In this document: positions 1 to 6,282 of the stretch, one piece after another
How positions within the stretch are numbered: the stretch's first letter is position 1
Layout: every line of letters begins with the position of its first letter
Assembly: GCA_012797825.1 (NCBI GenBank)
Contig: JAAZOI010000336.1
Coordinates: 1-8,569, forward strand
Length of the DNA: 8,569 bases
From: Eubacteriaceae bacterium
GTDB lineage: Bacteria; Bacillota; Clostridia; Eubacteriales; UBA1433
Reading direction: 5' to 3'
Position numbers and translations under genes: made by a program
Notes under the pieces: model-generated
Database searches by the model: none
Told to the model about the DNA's origin: nothing
Seen by the model: the letters and a program-made list of their open reading frames with translations, nothing else

Positions 1-3000
1 TACCAACCTAATAATCCGCATCCTTCTTTCAAAGGGTCAGCAGGCTTAGTTACGGTATTGTCATAATTTACTATAGCGTCATTAATAGCATTTGTGCAAT
101 TAGTTACAAACTTAACAGTAACGGGGTTGAACTGCGCGCTAAGGCTTAAGGACTGAATATTCGACAGTAAAAACGTTTCGCTGTTTCCCCTATCAGATCC
201 TCCGTCAAGCCAATGATATAATGAAGAGCCTCCGTAAGGATAAGAATAAATGTATGAATGAGCTGAGAATTCATTACTGTTTAAATAAATGTATCCGTTG
301 CCGTATGAATACAAATCTTTTACGGATGTTGAAATATTTATTTTAATATGAGTAAGCATATTATCACTTAAATTTATGGATGTAAGCATGTTGTTAAGAC
401 TTAAATTTATATATTTAAGTTTGTTCTTGCTTAAATCTGCATTTATTAAGGAAGTATTCTCATCTAAATATAAAGAAGCAAGTGCATTATTATGACAGTC
501 CAAATCCGTAAGAGCAGTACTTTGTGATATATCCAGCTCTGAAAGATTATTATCGCCGCAGTTTATGCTTGTAAGAGAAATACATCCGCCTAAATTTAAA
601 TATGTTATTAAATTATCCGAGCAGTTTAAGCTTGTTATCGACGTGCATCCGTTTATATTAACGCTTGTAAGAGCGTTTTCGGAGCAGTCAACGCTTTGCA
701 ATGCGTCACAGCCGCTTAAATCAAGTTCGCCCGCTAAAGCTTTATTATTCCAGCCTATCGCAACGGCGCGCTTGTCGCTGCCTTCAGACCATGTAATGCC
801 AGTCCATGTTGATGGATCAAATTGATTGTAAAGCCCGTTTAAACACTGCCCGTTGGATAAATCCGAAATAGATGACTGCATATTTAAAAATCTCTGGATT
901 TGCAGATAATCATTTAAATTATAATCGGCGTAAGCGGCTTTTACCCATCCCGCATAAAGGCTTATGTTGCTCTTTACAATATCCGTTGAAAAATCCCATT
1001 TATCAATAAGAAGGAAATCTTTAAACCAGCCTATGAATATATAACCTGTTTGTTCGGGTGGTGCAGGCTGCGTAATTTTACTGTCTATTACAACAGATAT
1101 ATTTGAAACGCTTGAGCCTCCCATGCTCCAGAAACTTACCGTACACATTCTGTCAACCCATCGCGCGTACAATGTTGTGTCTGTAATAAGCTTGTCCTCA
1201 TTAAAATTCCAAGGCTCGGTAAATAATGCGTCCTTATACCAGCCGGCGAAAATCGATCCGCTTTTTACGGGAGATATGGGCTGTTTAACTAATGTGTTGT
1301 AATCTGCGTTTATTGTTGTAACTGCGCTTCCGCCGCTCGAGTCAAATTGCAAATTATATGTGTTTATTTTCCATTCAGCCCACAGGGTAACATCATCTGC
1401 GGGCATTTTTTCGGTATCAAAATTCCATAATTGAGTAAGCGCCTCGTCTTTATACCAGCCTAAAAAAGCGTGTTCCGTCATAGTCGGATCATCAGGTTTG
1501 CTAATCAGGCTGTCATATGAGGCGTCAGTTATGTCTGCTACCAAACTTCCGCCGCCGCTCATAAAATGAACCGTATATTTATTTATATCGTATTTTGCGT
1601 ATATGGTTATGCTTTTATCGTAAACTTTATCGGTAGTAAAATTCCATGGAGCCGTTAAGCTTTCGTCTCTATACCAACCTATAAAGGTATAACCTGTTTT
1701 TACCGGGTCAGACGGCTGTGTAACTATGTCATCAAAATAAGCATTTACAGCATTAACAGCACTTCCGCCGTTAGTATCAAAACTAACCGTGCATAACTCC
1801 GCCCCCCATTTTGCGTATAATGTTATATCATACGAAGGCATTTTATCTGAGGTGAAATTCCAAGGCTGAGTAAGCGCTTCATCTTTATACCATGCAACAA
1901 ATGTATAGCCTGTTTTAGCGGGAACTGTCGGCATTGTAAGCAGTGTATCAAAAACAACGCTTGAGCCCGCAACTTCAGAGCCGCCTTTACTGTTATAAGA
2001 GATATTATAAGTATTTGCCGTCCATTTGGCGTATATAGTCGTAGGAACTGTTATTGTGTCACTGTCAAAATCCCATTCGCTGTTATAAGCGGTATCTTTA
2101 TACCAGCCCGCAAACGAGCATCCGTCTTTAGACGGATCAGCGGGCTTTGTAACTTTCAGTCCGTACGCGCAGTAAACATCAGAAACAGCGCTTCCGCCCT
2201 TTGTGTCAAACGTAACTTTTATATCCGTAACAGTTACTGAAAATGTATCTTCGCACCCTCCGTCTTTTGTTTTGGCGCGTATCACGGCCGTTCCTTTGCT
2301 TACACCGGTTACGCATCCGCTTTCGTCTACAGTCGCTTTATCCTCGTTATCCGATGACCAGATTACACTCTTATCAGTTGCATTCAACGGAAGAACTTCA
2401 GCTGTCAAACTTATCTTCTGTCCTGTCATAACAGCAGCCTCGTTGCTATTTATCGCAACCGATGCGGGATGCACCAGGCATGAACGCAAATAAGGAAAAC
2501 TGTTATAAGGTGGCATTATCCATACGCTTTCAAAATTATATCCGCTGTAAGTTGCGATGTCCTGCATTGCTGCAAGCGCACGCATATTGCCCGTAAGAGC
2601 GGGGTTCCCGACAGCGTTTGAATTATTATCCAAATAATAGCAGGATATCAAATTGCAGGACGCAGTGTCCCAGCCTATTATTGCGCCGTTGCTTTCAGAC
2701 GATTTTACCTGCCCTGTATTGCGGCAGTTTTGTATTAGGCAGTTTGCGTCGCTTTCCCCTATTATTCCGCCGGCGTAATTTGTGTCTGCAGATGCGCCCA
2801 CATTTCCGTCATTATAACAGTCTGTAAAATCGGCGCTGCCTGAACCTACCAAACCTCCGGCATAGTACCAAGCGTTTATCCTGCCGGAGTTGTAACAGCG
2901 GCTTATTACGCCGTTTGTGCTGTTGCCTATTATACCGCCTGCTTCTCTGGCGTAAATGCTGCCTGTATTGTAGCAGCCGGAAATATCTGAATTTAAACTG

Positions 3001-3578
3001 TATCCGCATATGCCGCCGCCGTAAGTAAGGGCGCTGCCTGTCGCTGATATATCCGTTGTGCTGTAGCAGTTAATTATTTGCGCGTTAGTAGCATACCCTA
3101 TAAGGCTGCCTATGTAAGAAGAAGAGTTGCATACCGCAGTTATTTTGTTTTGCATTATTCCCAGGTTTTTAACTGTTCCCGAGCATGTTCCGAACAGGCC
3201 TATATGTCCTATATTGCCCGAACTTACGATTGCGGTTATGTTCACTCCTTTTATTACGTGCCCGCCGCCGTCAAAAGTTCCGTTAAAACTATACGAGCCG
3301 CCTATGGGAGTAAAGTTGCTTACTGTTGATAAATCAATATTGCTGTTTAATAGATAATATTGATTTAAATAATACTCGTCGCCTGAATTGATAAGACTTG
3401 CAAAAGTTATAAGATCATCTGACGTGCTAATAATGTACGGACTGACATCTGTGCCTTCCCCTGAAAAATAAGGGCTTTCCGCGCGTACATAAACAGACGT
3501 TATTGAAAAACTCAGCAATAGCATCAAGATACAAAGAAGTATCGATAAAGTAGTTTTATATATTTTATTTACTTTCAT
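1..3578 (-). CDS. Large secreted InlB-repeat/LRR surface protein, N-terminal 1192 codons (C-terminus outside window)
   Basis: The frame is open without interruption from the ATG at 3578 to the left edge. GGAG lies 5 nt before the ATG. Residues 1-32 form a signal peptide: basic start MKVNKIYK, a hydrophobic core rich in Leu/Ile, and likely cleavage after VRA. Residues about 120-325 carry GLUG-like repeats with the pattern GGIIG...I..CYNTG. Residues 369-450 resemble a bacterial Ig-like Big_2 domain (VIWSSDNEDKATVDESG, GTAVIRAKT). Residues 452-878 hold six InlB-type (Flg_new) repeats. A linker containing WTGITW leads into leucine-rich repeats at about 948-1078 with the pattern LxLxxCxxLxxLxCxxNxLTxL. 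A seventh InlB repeat begins near 1151 and is cut by the window edge. Such mosaics are typical of extracellular adhesins or wall-associated proteins of gut Firmicutes. The ligand is unknown, and any sorting signal lies outside the window. It is transcribed divergently from the flavodiiron gene. Confidence 0.92.
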   Translation of the reverse strand, partial: MKVNKIYKTTLSILLCILMLLLSFSITSVYVRAESPYFSGEGTDVSPYIISTSDDLITFASLINSGDEYYLNQYYLLNSNIDLSTVSNFTPIGGSYSFNGTFDGGGHVIKGVNITAIVSSGNIGHIGLFGTCSGTVKNLGIMQNKITAVCNSSSYIGSLIGYATNAQIINCYSTTDISATGSALTYGGGICGYSLNSDISGCYNTGSIYAREAGGIIGNSTNGVISRCYNSGRINAWYYAGGLVGSGSADFTDCYNDGNVGASADTNYAGGIIGESDANCLIQNCRNTGQVKSSESNGAIIGWDTASCNLISCYYLDNNSNAVGNPALTGNMRALAAMQDIATYSGYNFESVWIMPPYNSFPYLRSCLVHPASVAINSNEAAVMTGQKISLTAEVLPLNATDKSVIWSSDNEDKATVDESGCVTGVSKGTAVIRAKTKDGGCEDTFSVTVTDIKVTFDTKGGSAVSDVYCAYGLKVTKPADPSKDGCSFAGWYKDTAYNSEWDFDSDTITVPTTIYAKWTANTYNISYNSKGGSEVAGSSVVFDTLLTMPTVPAKTGYTFVAWYKDEALTQPWNFTSDKMPSYDITLYAKWGAELCTVSFDTNGGSAVNAVNAYFDDIVTQPSDPVKTGYTFIGWYRDESLTAPWNFTTDKVYDKSITIYAKYDINKYTVHFMSGGGSLVADITDASYDSLISKPDDPTMTEHAFLGWYKDEALTQLWNFDTEKMPADDVTLWAEWKINTYNLQFDSSGGSAVTTINADYNTLVKQPISPVKSGSIFAGWYKDALFTEPWNFNEDKLITDTTLYARWVDRMCTVSFWSMGGSSVSNISVVIDSKITQPAPPEQTGYIFIGWFKDFLLIDKWDFSTDIVKSNISLYAGWVKAAYADYNLNDYLQIQRFLNMQSSISDLSNGQCLNGLYNQFDPSTWTGITWSEGSDKRAVAIGWNNKALAGELDLSGCDALQSVDCSENALTSVNINGCTSITSLNCSDNLITYLNLGGCISLTSINCGDNNLSELDISQSTALTDLDCHNNALASLYLDENTSLINADLSKNKLKYINLSLNNMLTSINLSDNMLTHIKINISTSVKDLYSYGNGYIYLNSNEFSAHSYIYSYPYGGSSLYHWLDGGSDRGNSETFLLSNIQSLSLSAQFNPVTVKFVTNCTNAINDAIVNYDNTVTKPADPLKEGCGLLGW
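945..2225 (-). repeat. Six tandem InlB/Flg_new (Listeria-Bacteroides type) protein repeats
   Basis: Within the surface protein, six units follow the pattern VxFDTxGGSxV...P..P.KTGYTFxGWYKDxxLTxPWNF...YAKW. The closing aromatic residues fall at 519, 591, 663, 736, 807 and 878 (W, W, Y, W, W, W), a period of 71-73 residues or about 216 bp. The units are clearly diverged from each other, so this is an old domain array rather than a recent DNA-level expansion. The family adopts a beta-grasp-like fold in Listeria InlB. Confidence 0.88.
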
Positions 3579-3648
3579 AAATTCTCCATTTAATATTTAC
3601 GAACAGGGCTGCTTAGAAAAAGAGAAATTATGACTTACACCTTACAAT

Positions 3649-3677
3649 ATTTTACAATTATTTCCCGAATATTTCAA
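3649..3677 (-). promoter_or_regulatory. Sigma-A-type promoter of the surface protein gene
   Basis: On the minus strand a -35 TTGAAA (3672-3677) and a -10 TAAAAT (3649-3654) are separated by exactly 17 nt. This predicts a 5' leader of about 60 nt before the ATG at 3578. No riboswitch was recognised in that leader. Confidence 0.65.
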
Positions 3678-3744
3678 TATATTTTTACGCGCTTCAGGCT
3701 TTATATCAATAAAATGCTGACTTTTATGATATATTATGTATTTT

Positions 3745-3756
3745 TTTAGCGCTAAA
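3745..3756. promoter_or_regulatory. Perfect 12-bp palindrome TTTAGCGCTAAA, possible operator
   Basis: TTTAGCGCTAAA is an exact inverted repeat in an otherwise AT-only stretch between two divergent genes. It lies about 36 bp upstream of the flavodiiron -10 and about 70 bp upstream of the surface-protein -35. The position suits a dimeric activator or repressor of either gene. No regulator was identified. Confidence 0.35.
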
Positions 3757-3788
3757 TCTCAAATTGCTGATTATTTAAGGTATGTTTC

Positions 3789-3797
3789 TGTTATAAT
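3789..3797 (+). promoter_or_regulatory. Extended -10 promoter of the flavodiiron gene
   Basis: TGTTATAAT is a perfect TATAAT -10 (3792-3797) with the TGn extension. No good -35 is found at 17-18 nt, which is common for extended -10 promoters. It lies about 40 nt before the chosen start codon. Confidence 0.6.
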
Positions 3798-3838
3798 ATT
3801 TCATATATAAATTTTTTACAATGAAACGGAGGTATCTT

Positions 3839-5026
3839 ATGTCAAAAAAAATAACTGATAAAGTAACTTGGGTAGGTAAAATAGACTGGGAGCTTCGCTC
3901 TTTTCACGGCAACGAACTTTCTACATGGAAAGGCTCGTCTTATAACTCGTATTTAATAAAAGATAAAAAAATTGCTTTAATAGACACTGTATGGCTTCCA
4001 TATAATACTGAATTTGTACAGAATTTAAAGAAAGAAATTGATTTATCCAAAATTGATTATATAATCTCAAACCATGCCGAAATAGACCATTCAGGCGCGC
4101 TATCCGAACTTTTGCGGGAAATACCGGGAACTCCGGTATACTGCACGGCAAACGGCGCGAAACATTTAAAAGCTCAGTATCACGAGAACTGGAACTTTAT
4201 AACAGTTAAAACCGGCGATACTCTTGACCTAGGTGATGCCAAACTCATCTTTATTGAAGCTCCCATGCTTCATTGGCCTGATACAATGTTTTGTTATTAC
4301 ACGGGTGAAAATATACTTTTTTCCAACGACGGTTTCGGACAGCATTACGCGTCTGAATCTTTATATAACGATAAAGTGGACAAAGATGAAATGTATTTCG
4401 AGGCGCTGAAATATTACGCGAATATTCTTACACCGTTTTCTTCTCAGGTTACAAAAAAGATAAATGAAATACTCGCCCTCAATCTTCCGCTTAGTATGAT
4501 ATGCCCGAGCCACGGCATAATATGGAAAGATAATCCCGCTCAAATTGTTACGCAGTATTTAAAATGGGCTGATAATTACAAAGAAAACCAAATTACGGTA
4601 ATTTACGACAGCATGTGGAATTCCACCAGAAAAATGGCTGAAGCAATTGCTGCGGGCATTAGCTCTGTTGATAAGGAAGTGACCATAAAACTTTTAAATT
4701 CGGGTAAAACCGACAAAAATGATATTCTTGCTGAAGTATTCCGCTCCAAAGCCGTGCTTGTAGGCTCTTCCACAATTAACAACGGGTACTTATACTCAAT
4801 AGGCGGCATACTTGAAATGATTAAAGGGCTTAAGTTGAAGGGTAAAACAGCCGCAGCGTTCGGCTCTTACGGATGGAGCGGTGAAGCTGTAAAGCAGATA
4901 AGCGAGCATCTTAAGACTTGCGGCCTTAACGTAGTTGACGAAGTGTATAAAACCCTTTGGGTGCCTGATGATGCGGCAACGCAAGCATGCGTTGAATACG
5001 GCAAAAAACTGGCGGAACTTTTATAA
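3839..5026 (+). CDS. fprA: Flavodiiron protein (FprA/ROO-type O2/NO reductase)
   Basis: A 395-residue protein of the usual two-domain family length. The N-terminal metallo-beta-lactamase-like domain (about 1-248) carries the diiron ligands H79, E81, D83 and H84 (HAEIDH), H145, D164 and H225. The C-terminal flavodoxin domain (about 250-395) has FMN-binding loops at NST (261-263), SSTINNG (310-316) and GSYGWSG (342-348). The family reduces O2 to water, and/or NO to N2O, in the cytoplasm, usually with electrons from rubredoxin. The start at 3839 (MSKKITDK) is preferred because GGAGG at 3828-3832 sits 6 nt upstream. The in-frame ATG at 3821 would place that site inside the coding sequence and has no ribosome binding site of its own. 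The gene is monocistronic and convergent with two rubredoxin genes, the probable donors. It has no fused rubredoxin or flavin reductase domain. Confidence 0.96.
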   Translation: MSKKITDKVTWVGKIDWELRSFHGNELSTWKGSSYNSYLIKDKKIALIDTVWLPYNTEFVQNLKKEIDLSKIDYIISNHAEIDHSGALSELLREIPGTPVYCTANGAKHLKAQYHENWNFITVKTGDTLDLGDAKLIFIEAPMLHWPDTMFCYYTGENILFSNDGFGQHYASESLYNDKVDKDEMYFEALKYYANILTPFSSQVTKKINEILALNLPLSMICPSHGIIWKDNPAQIVTQYLKWADNYKENQITVIYDSMWNSTRKMAEAIAAGISSVDKEVTIKLLNSGKTDKNDILAEVFRSKAVLVGSSTINNGYLYSIGGILEMIKGLKLKGKTAAAFGSYGWSGEAVKQISEHLKTCGLNVVDEVYKTLWVPDDAATQACVEYGKKLAELL

Positions 5027-5061
5027 AACCTGTACAATTTAAAAAGAATAGTTATTAAAGT

Positions 5062-5100
5062 AAAAAAACTGATTTTGCCGATATCAAAGTCAGTTTTTTT
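5062..5100 (+). terminator. Intrinsic terminator of the flavodiiron gene
   Basis: ACTGATTTTG (5068-5077) pairs with CAAAGTCAGT (5085-5094) around a 7-nt loop, with one T-G wobble, followed by a run of seven T. A matching A run precedes the stem, so it could also act on the opposite strand. Confidence 0.85.
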
Positions 5101-5193
5101 AATGCATAATAAATTTAATATTAATGTTTTAATAGATTTACTGCGTTAAAAAAATAAGAACGGAATTTTAAACTCTTTATATTTATTTTAATT

Positions 5194-5224
5194 AAAACAG
5201 ACTGCGAAAAATACCCGCAGTCTG
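5194..5224 (-). terminator. Intrinsic terminator of the rubredoxin operon
   Basis: CAGACTGCG (5198-5206) and CGCAGTCTG (5216-5224) form a perfect 9-bp stem with a 9-nt loop. Read on the minus strand it is followed by TTTT. It lies about 30 nt beyond the stop of the last rubredoxin gene. Confidence 0.8.
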
Positions 5225-5252
5225 ACTATTATTTATCTTATTTATCTGATTA

Positions 5253-5414
5253 TTATTTTTCCGGCTCAAACATATCTTTAGCCGCGCCGCATACCGGGCA
5301 TACCCAGCTGTCGGGCAAGGCTTCAAAAGCTGTGCCGGGTTTTATGCCGTTATCGACATCCCCTTGCTGCGGATCATAAACATACCCGCACACAGTGCAT
5401 ACGTATTTTTGCAT
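5253..5414 (-). CDS. rub: Rubredoxin
   Basis: A 53-residue protein of typical rubredoxin size. The iron is bound by four cysteines in two knuckles: C6-x-x-C9-GY and C39-P-x-C42-G. The loop DNGIKPGTAFEALPDSWVCP is canonical for one-electron carrier rubredoxins. AGGAGG lies 6 nt upstream of the ATG. It is the last gene of a minus-strand set, 35 nt after a second rubredoxin gene. Given the convergent flavodiiron gene it most likely donates electrons to that enzyme; the pairing is inferred from context and known biochemistry of the families. Confidence 0.95.
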   Translation of the reverse strand: MQKYVCTVCGYVYDPQQGDVDNGIKPGTAFEALPDSWVCPVCGAAKDMFEPEK

Positions 5415-5449
5415 ATATAACCTCCTGATTTAAATGTGATAGATTAACT

Positions 5450-5614
5450 TTATTTTTGTTCTTTAAATTTATCTTTGCCTGCGCCGCATGCAGGGCAAAC
5501 CCAATTATCTGGCAATTCATTAAACGGTGAACGTGTGTTACCTTCCGGGTCAATTGCTACGGGATTATACTCATAGCCGCAAACAGTACATGTAAATTTA
5601 CAATCTTTTTTCAT
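5450..5614 (-). CDS. Second, divergent rubredoxin
   Basis: A 54-residue rubredoxin-fold protein with iron ligands C9, C12, C40 and C43 (CTVCGYEY and CPACGAGKD). It is diverged from its downstream neighbour: the usual D-x-GI-x-PGT-x-F loop is replaced by AIDPEGNTRSPFNELPD, and there is an extra cysteine at position 5. AAGGAG lies 10 nt before the ATG. The different loop around the metal site suggests another redox partner or potential rather than a redundant copy. It is likely co-transcribed with the rubredoxin 35 nt downstream. Confidence 0.9.
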   Translation of the reverse strand: MKKDCKFTCTVCGYEYNPVAIDPEGNTRSPFNELPDNWVCPACGAGKDKFKEQK

Positions 5615-5663
5615 ATAAACAAATCTCCTTCTAAATTTAAATTTAATGTATTTTAAAACATAA

Positions 5664-5682
5664 GCGCCCGCAATGCAGGCGC
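5664..5682 (-). terminator. Intercistronic hairpin / weak terminator after the TM1266-like gene
   Basis: On the minus strand GCGCCTGC, ATT, GCGGGCGC forms an 8-bp GC-rich stem with one T-G wobble and a 3-nt loop. It begins 4 nt after the stop at 5687 and is followed by TTATGTTTT, a broken U tract. It may partly terminate transcription or stabilise RNA ends between the regulator-like gene and the rubredoxins. No convincing promoter follows it. Confidence 0.45.
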
Positions 5683-5686
5683 AATA

Positions 5687-5935
5687 TTAAAATACCATTT
5701 TTTGAACATCCAATTCCATTTTTATAAGCTTATTCTCCAGCTCTTCGCCCTTTGCCTCGCAGCTGTCGGCTATTTCCAAAAGCACTATTCCGCTCGGACT
5801 GCAAGAGCCTTCTCCTGCCGTGTGAAGGCCTATGCGTGTTGAAATGTAACAGCCGTACTCACTTAAAAGCTCCTGAAACTTAACAGATGACTCTACTCTT
5901 TGTTTTAACATTACTCCAAGTATTACTTTTGACAT
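5687..5935 (-). CDS. TM1266-like small ACT/NikR-C-fold protein (putative iron-only hydrogenase system regulator family)
   Basis: An 82-residue protein with the pattern of the TM1266-type family: an initial strand MSKVILGVMLKQR, a helix ending in FQELLSEYG, a central CYISTRIGLH segment, a GIVLLEI strand, and a second helix ELENKLIKMELDVQKMVF. This beta-alpha-beta arrangement resembles the ACT or NikR C-terminal ligand-binding fold without a DNA-binding domain. The family is often found near [FeFe]-hydrogenase maturation genes, and its biochemical role is not established. Here it heads a minus-strand set ahead of two rubredoxins. GGAGG lies 5 nt before the ATG. Assignment rests on remembered sequence pattern, so the family name is less certain than the gene. 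Confidence 0.65.
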   Translation of the reverse strand: MSKVILGVMLKQRVESSVKFQELLSEYGCYISTRIGLHTAGEGSCSPSGIVLLEIADSCEAKGEELENKLIKMELDVQKMVF

Positions 5936-5974
5936 AAATGCCTCCTTTTTTAAATTTATTTATTTATTTGTTAT

Positions 5975-6003
5975 ATTTTACCAAGATAAGTTTATTTAAT
6001 CAA
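5975..6003 (-). promoter_or_regulatory. Promoter of the TM1266-like/rubredoxin operon
   Basis: On the minus strand TTGATT (5998-6003), a 17-nt spacer and TAAAAT (5975-5980), preceded by TGG as an extended -10. It lies about 40 nt before the ATG at 5935, and its -35 is only 24 bp from the -35 of the divergent leader promoter. Confidence 0.65.
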
Positions 6004-6027
6004 GTTTTGTTAATTTTAAAATAATGC

Positions 6028-6056
6028 TTGACATCGCGTTCTATTTAGTATACTAT
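6028..6056 (+). promoter_or_regulatory. Sigma-A promoter of leader unit 1
   Basis: A consensus -35 TTGACA (6028-6033) is followed at 17 nt by TACTAT (6051-6056), or at 15 nt by TATACT (6049-6054). Transcription would start near 6063, giving a very short leader before the Shine-Dalgarno at 6072. The promoter aligns with the one at 6980. Confidence 0.8.
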
Positions 6057-6082
6057 AAAAAAAATTAATTTGGAGAAAACTC

Positions 6083-6199
6083 ATGGCAAATTATATTAAC
6101 AATATAATTCTAGTCCTTATAGTCAGCATTATCGTCATTATTCTAGTCGATAATGTATTTTTGCTTACAAAAAAAGTTTTTTCCGAAAACAAACTATAA
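6083..6199 (+). CDS. Branched-chain amino acid leader peptide 1 (attenuation)
   Basis: A 38-codon reading frame with GGAG 7 nt before its ATG, starting MANYINN and containing the core SIIVIILVD. Twenty of 38 residues are Ile (8), Val (6) or Leu (6). It lies between a strong promoter and an intrinsic terminator, with a central-domain homologue of ilvB beyond. This is the arrangement of ilv leader peptides, in which ribosome stalling at Ile/Val/Leu codons prevents termination. The VFS codons 32-34 (GTTTTTTCC) form RNA segment 2 of the attenuator. It shares 23 of about 37 aligned residues with the leader at 7036, with one single-residue indel. A small membrane peptide is an alternative reading of the hydrophobic stretch but explains neither the terminator nor the position. 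Confidence 0.85.
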   Translation: MANYINNIILVLIVSIIVIILVDNVFLLTKKVFSENKL

Positions 6200-6220
6200 T
6201 AGATTAAATAAAGATTAGGA

Positions 6221-6259
6221 AAGAACCTTTGGAGTAAGCAAATCCAAAGGTTCTTTTTT
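6221..6259 (+). terminator. Attenuator terminator of unit 1
   Basis: AAGAACCTTTGGA (6221-6233) pairs perfectly over 13 bp with TCCAAAGGTTCTT (6243-6255), loop of 9 nt, followed by T residues to 6259. It lies after the leader stop and before the ribosome binding site of the next gene, so it is a conditional terminator rather than an end-of-operon one. Confidence 0.9.
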
Positions 6260-6282
6260 ATATTTTAGGAGGGTTATTTTAT

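Larger units (their letters stand above)
6071..6259 (+). promoter_or_regulatory. Transcription attenuator 1 (segments 1-4)
   Basis: Segment 1 is the Shine-Dalgarno region GGAGAAAAC (6072-6080), segment 2 is GTTTTTTCC in the leader (6176-6184), segment 3 is GGAAAGAACC (6218-6227) running into the terminator 5' arm, and segment 4 is the 3' arm ending at 6255. All nine bases of segment 2 can pair with segment 1 (one wobble, plus T6071-G6185) or with segment 3 (one wobble). Past a single A6175/C6227 mismatch, three more A-U pairs extend the second helix. 2:3 pairing is incompatible with terminator 3:4. The pairings were worked out by hand; their use in the cell is inferred. Confidence 0.8.

Noticed and set aside
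945..2225. CRISPR or DNA-level tandem repeat array in the InlB region
   Set aside because: The periodicity is about 216 bp and conserved only at protein level; there are no short identical repeats with unique spacers.
565..3357. Several plus-strand and minus-strand open frames of 60-100 codons (for example 565-825, 2203-2493, 2618-2827, 3078-3329)
   Set aside because: They lie opposite to or out of frame with the continuous surface-protein reading frame, have no ribosome binding sites and show no recognisable domain. They are shadows of a repetitive gene.
3791..3806. PerR box at the flavodiiron promoter
   Set aside because: The left half TTATAAT fits the consensus but is simply the -10 element; the right half matches only about 3 of 7 positions.
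3821..3838. Upstream ATG at 3821 as start of the flavodiiron gene
   Set aside because: It would put the GGAGG at 3828-3832 inside the gene and has no site of its own upstream. The ATG at 3839 has ideal spacing and gives the family's normal N-terminus.
5101..5190. Possible small gene or RNA between the convergent terminators
   Set aside because: The stretch is very AT-rich with no ribosome binding site, frame or stable structure beyond the two terminators.
6083..6199. Hydrophobic 38-residue peptides as membrane toxins of a type I toxin-antitoxin system
   Set aside because: No antisense RNA promoter or direct repeats were seen. Position between promoter and attenuator, paired structure and placement before ilvB all favour leader peptides.
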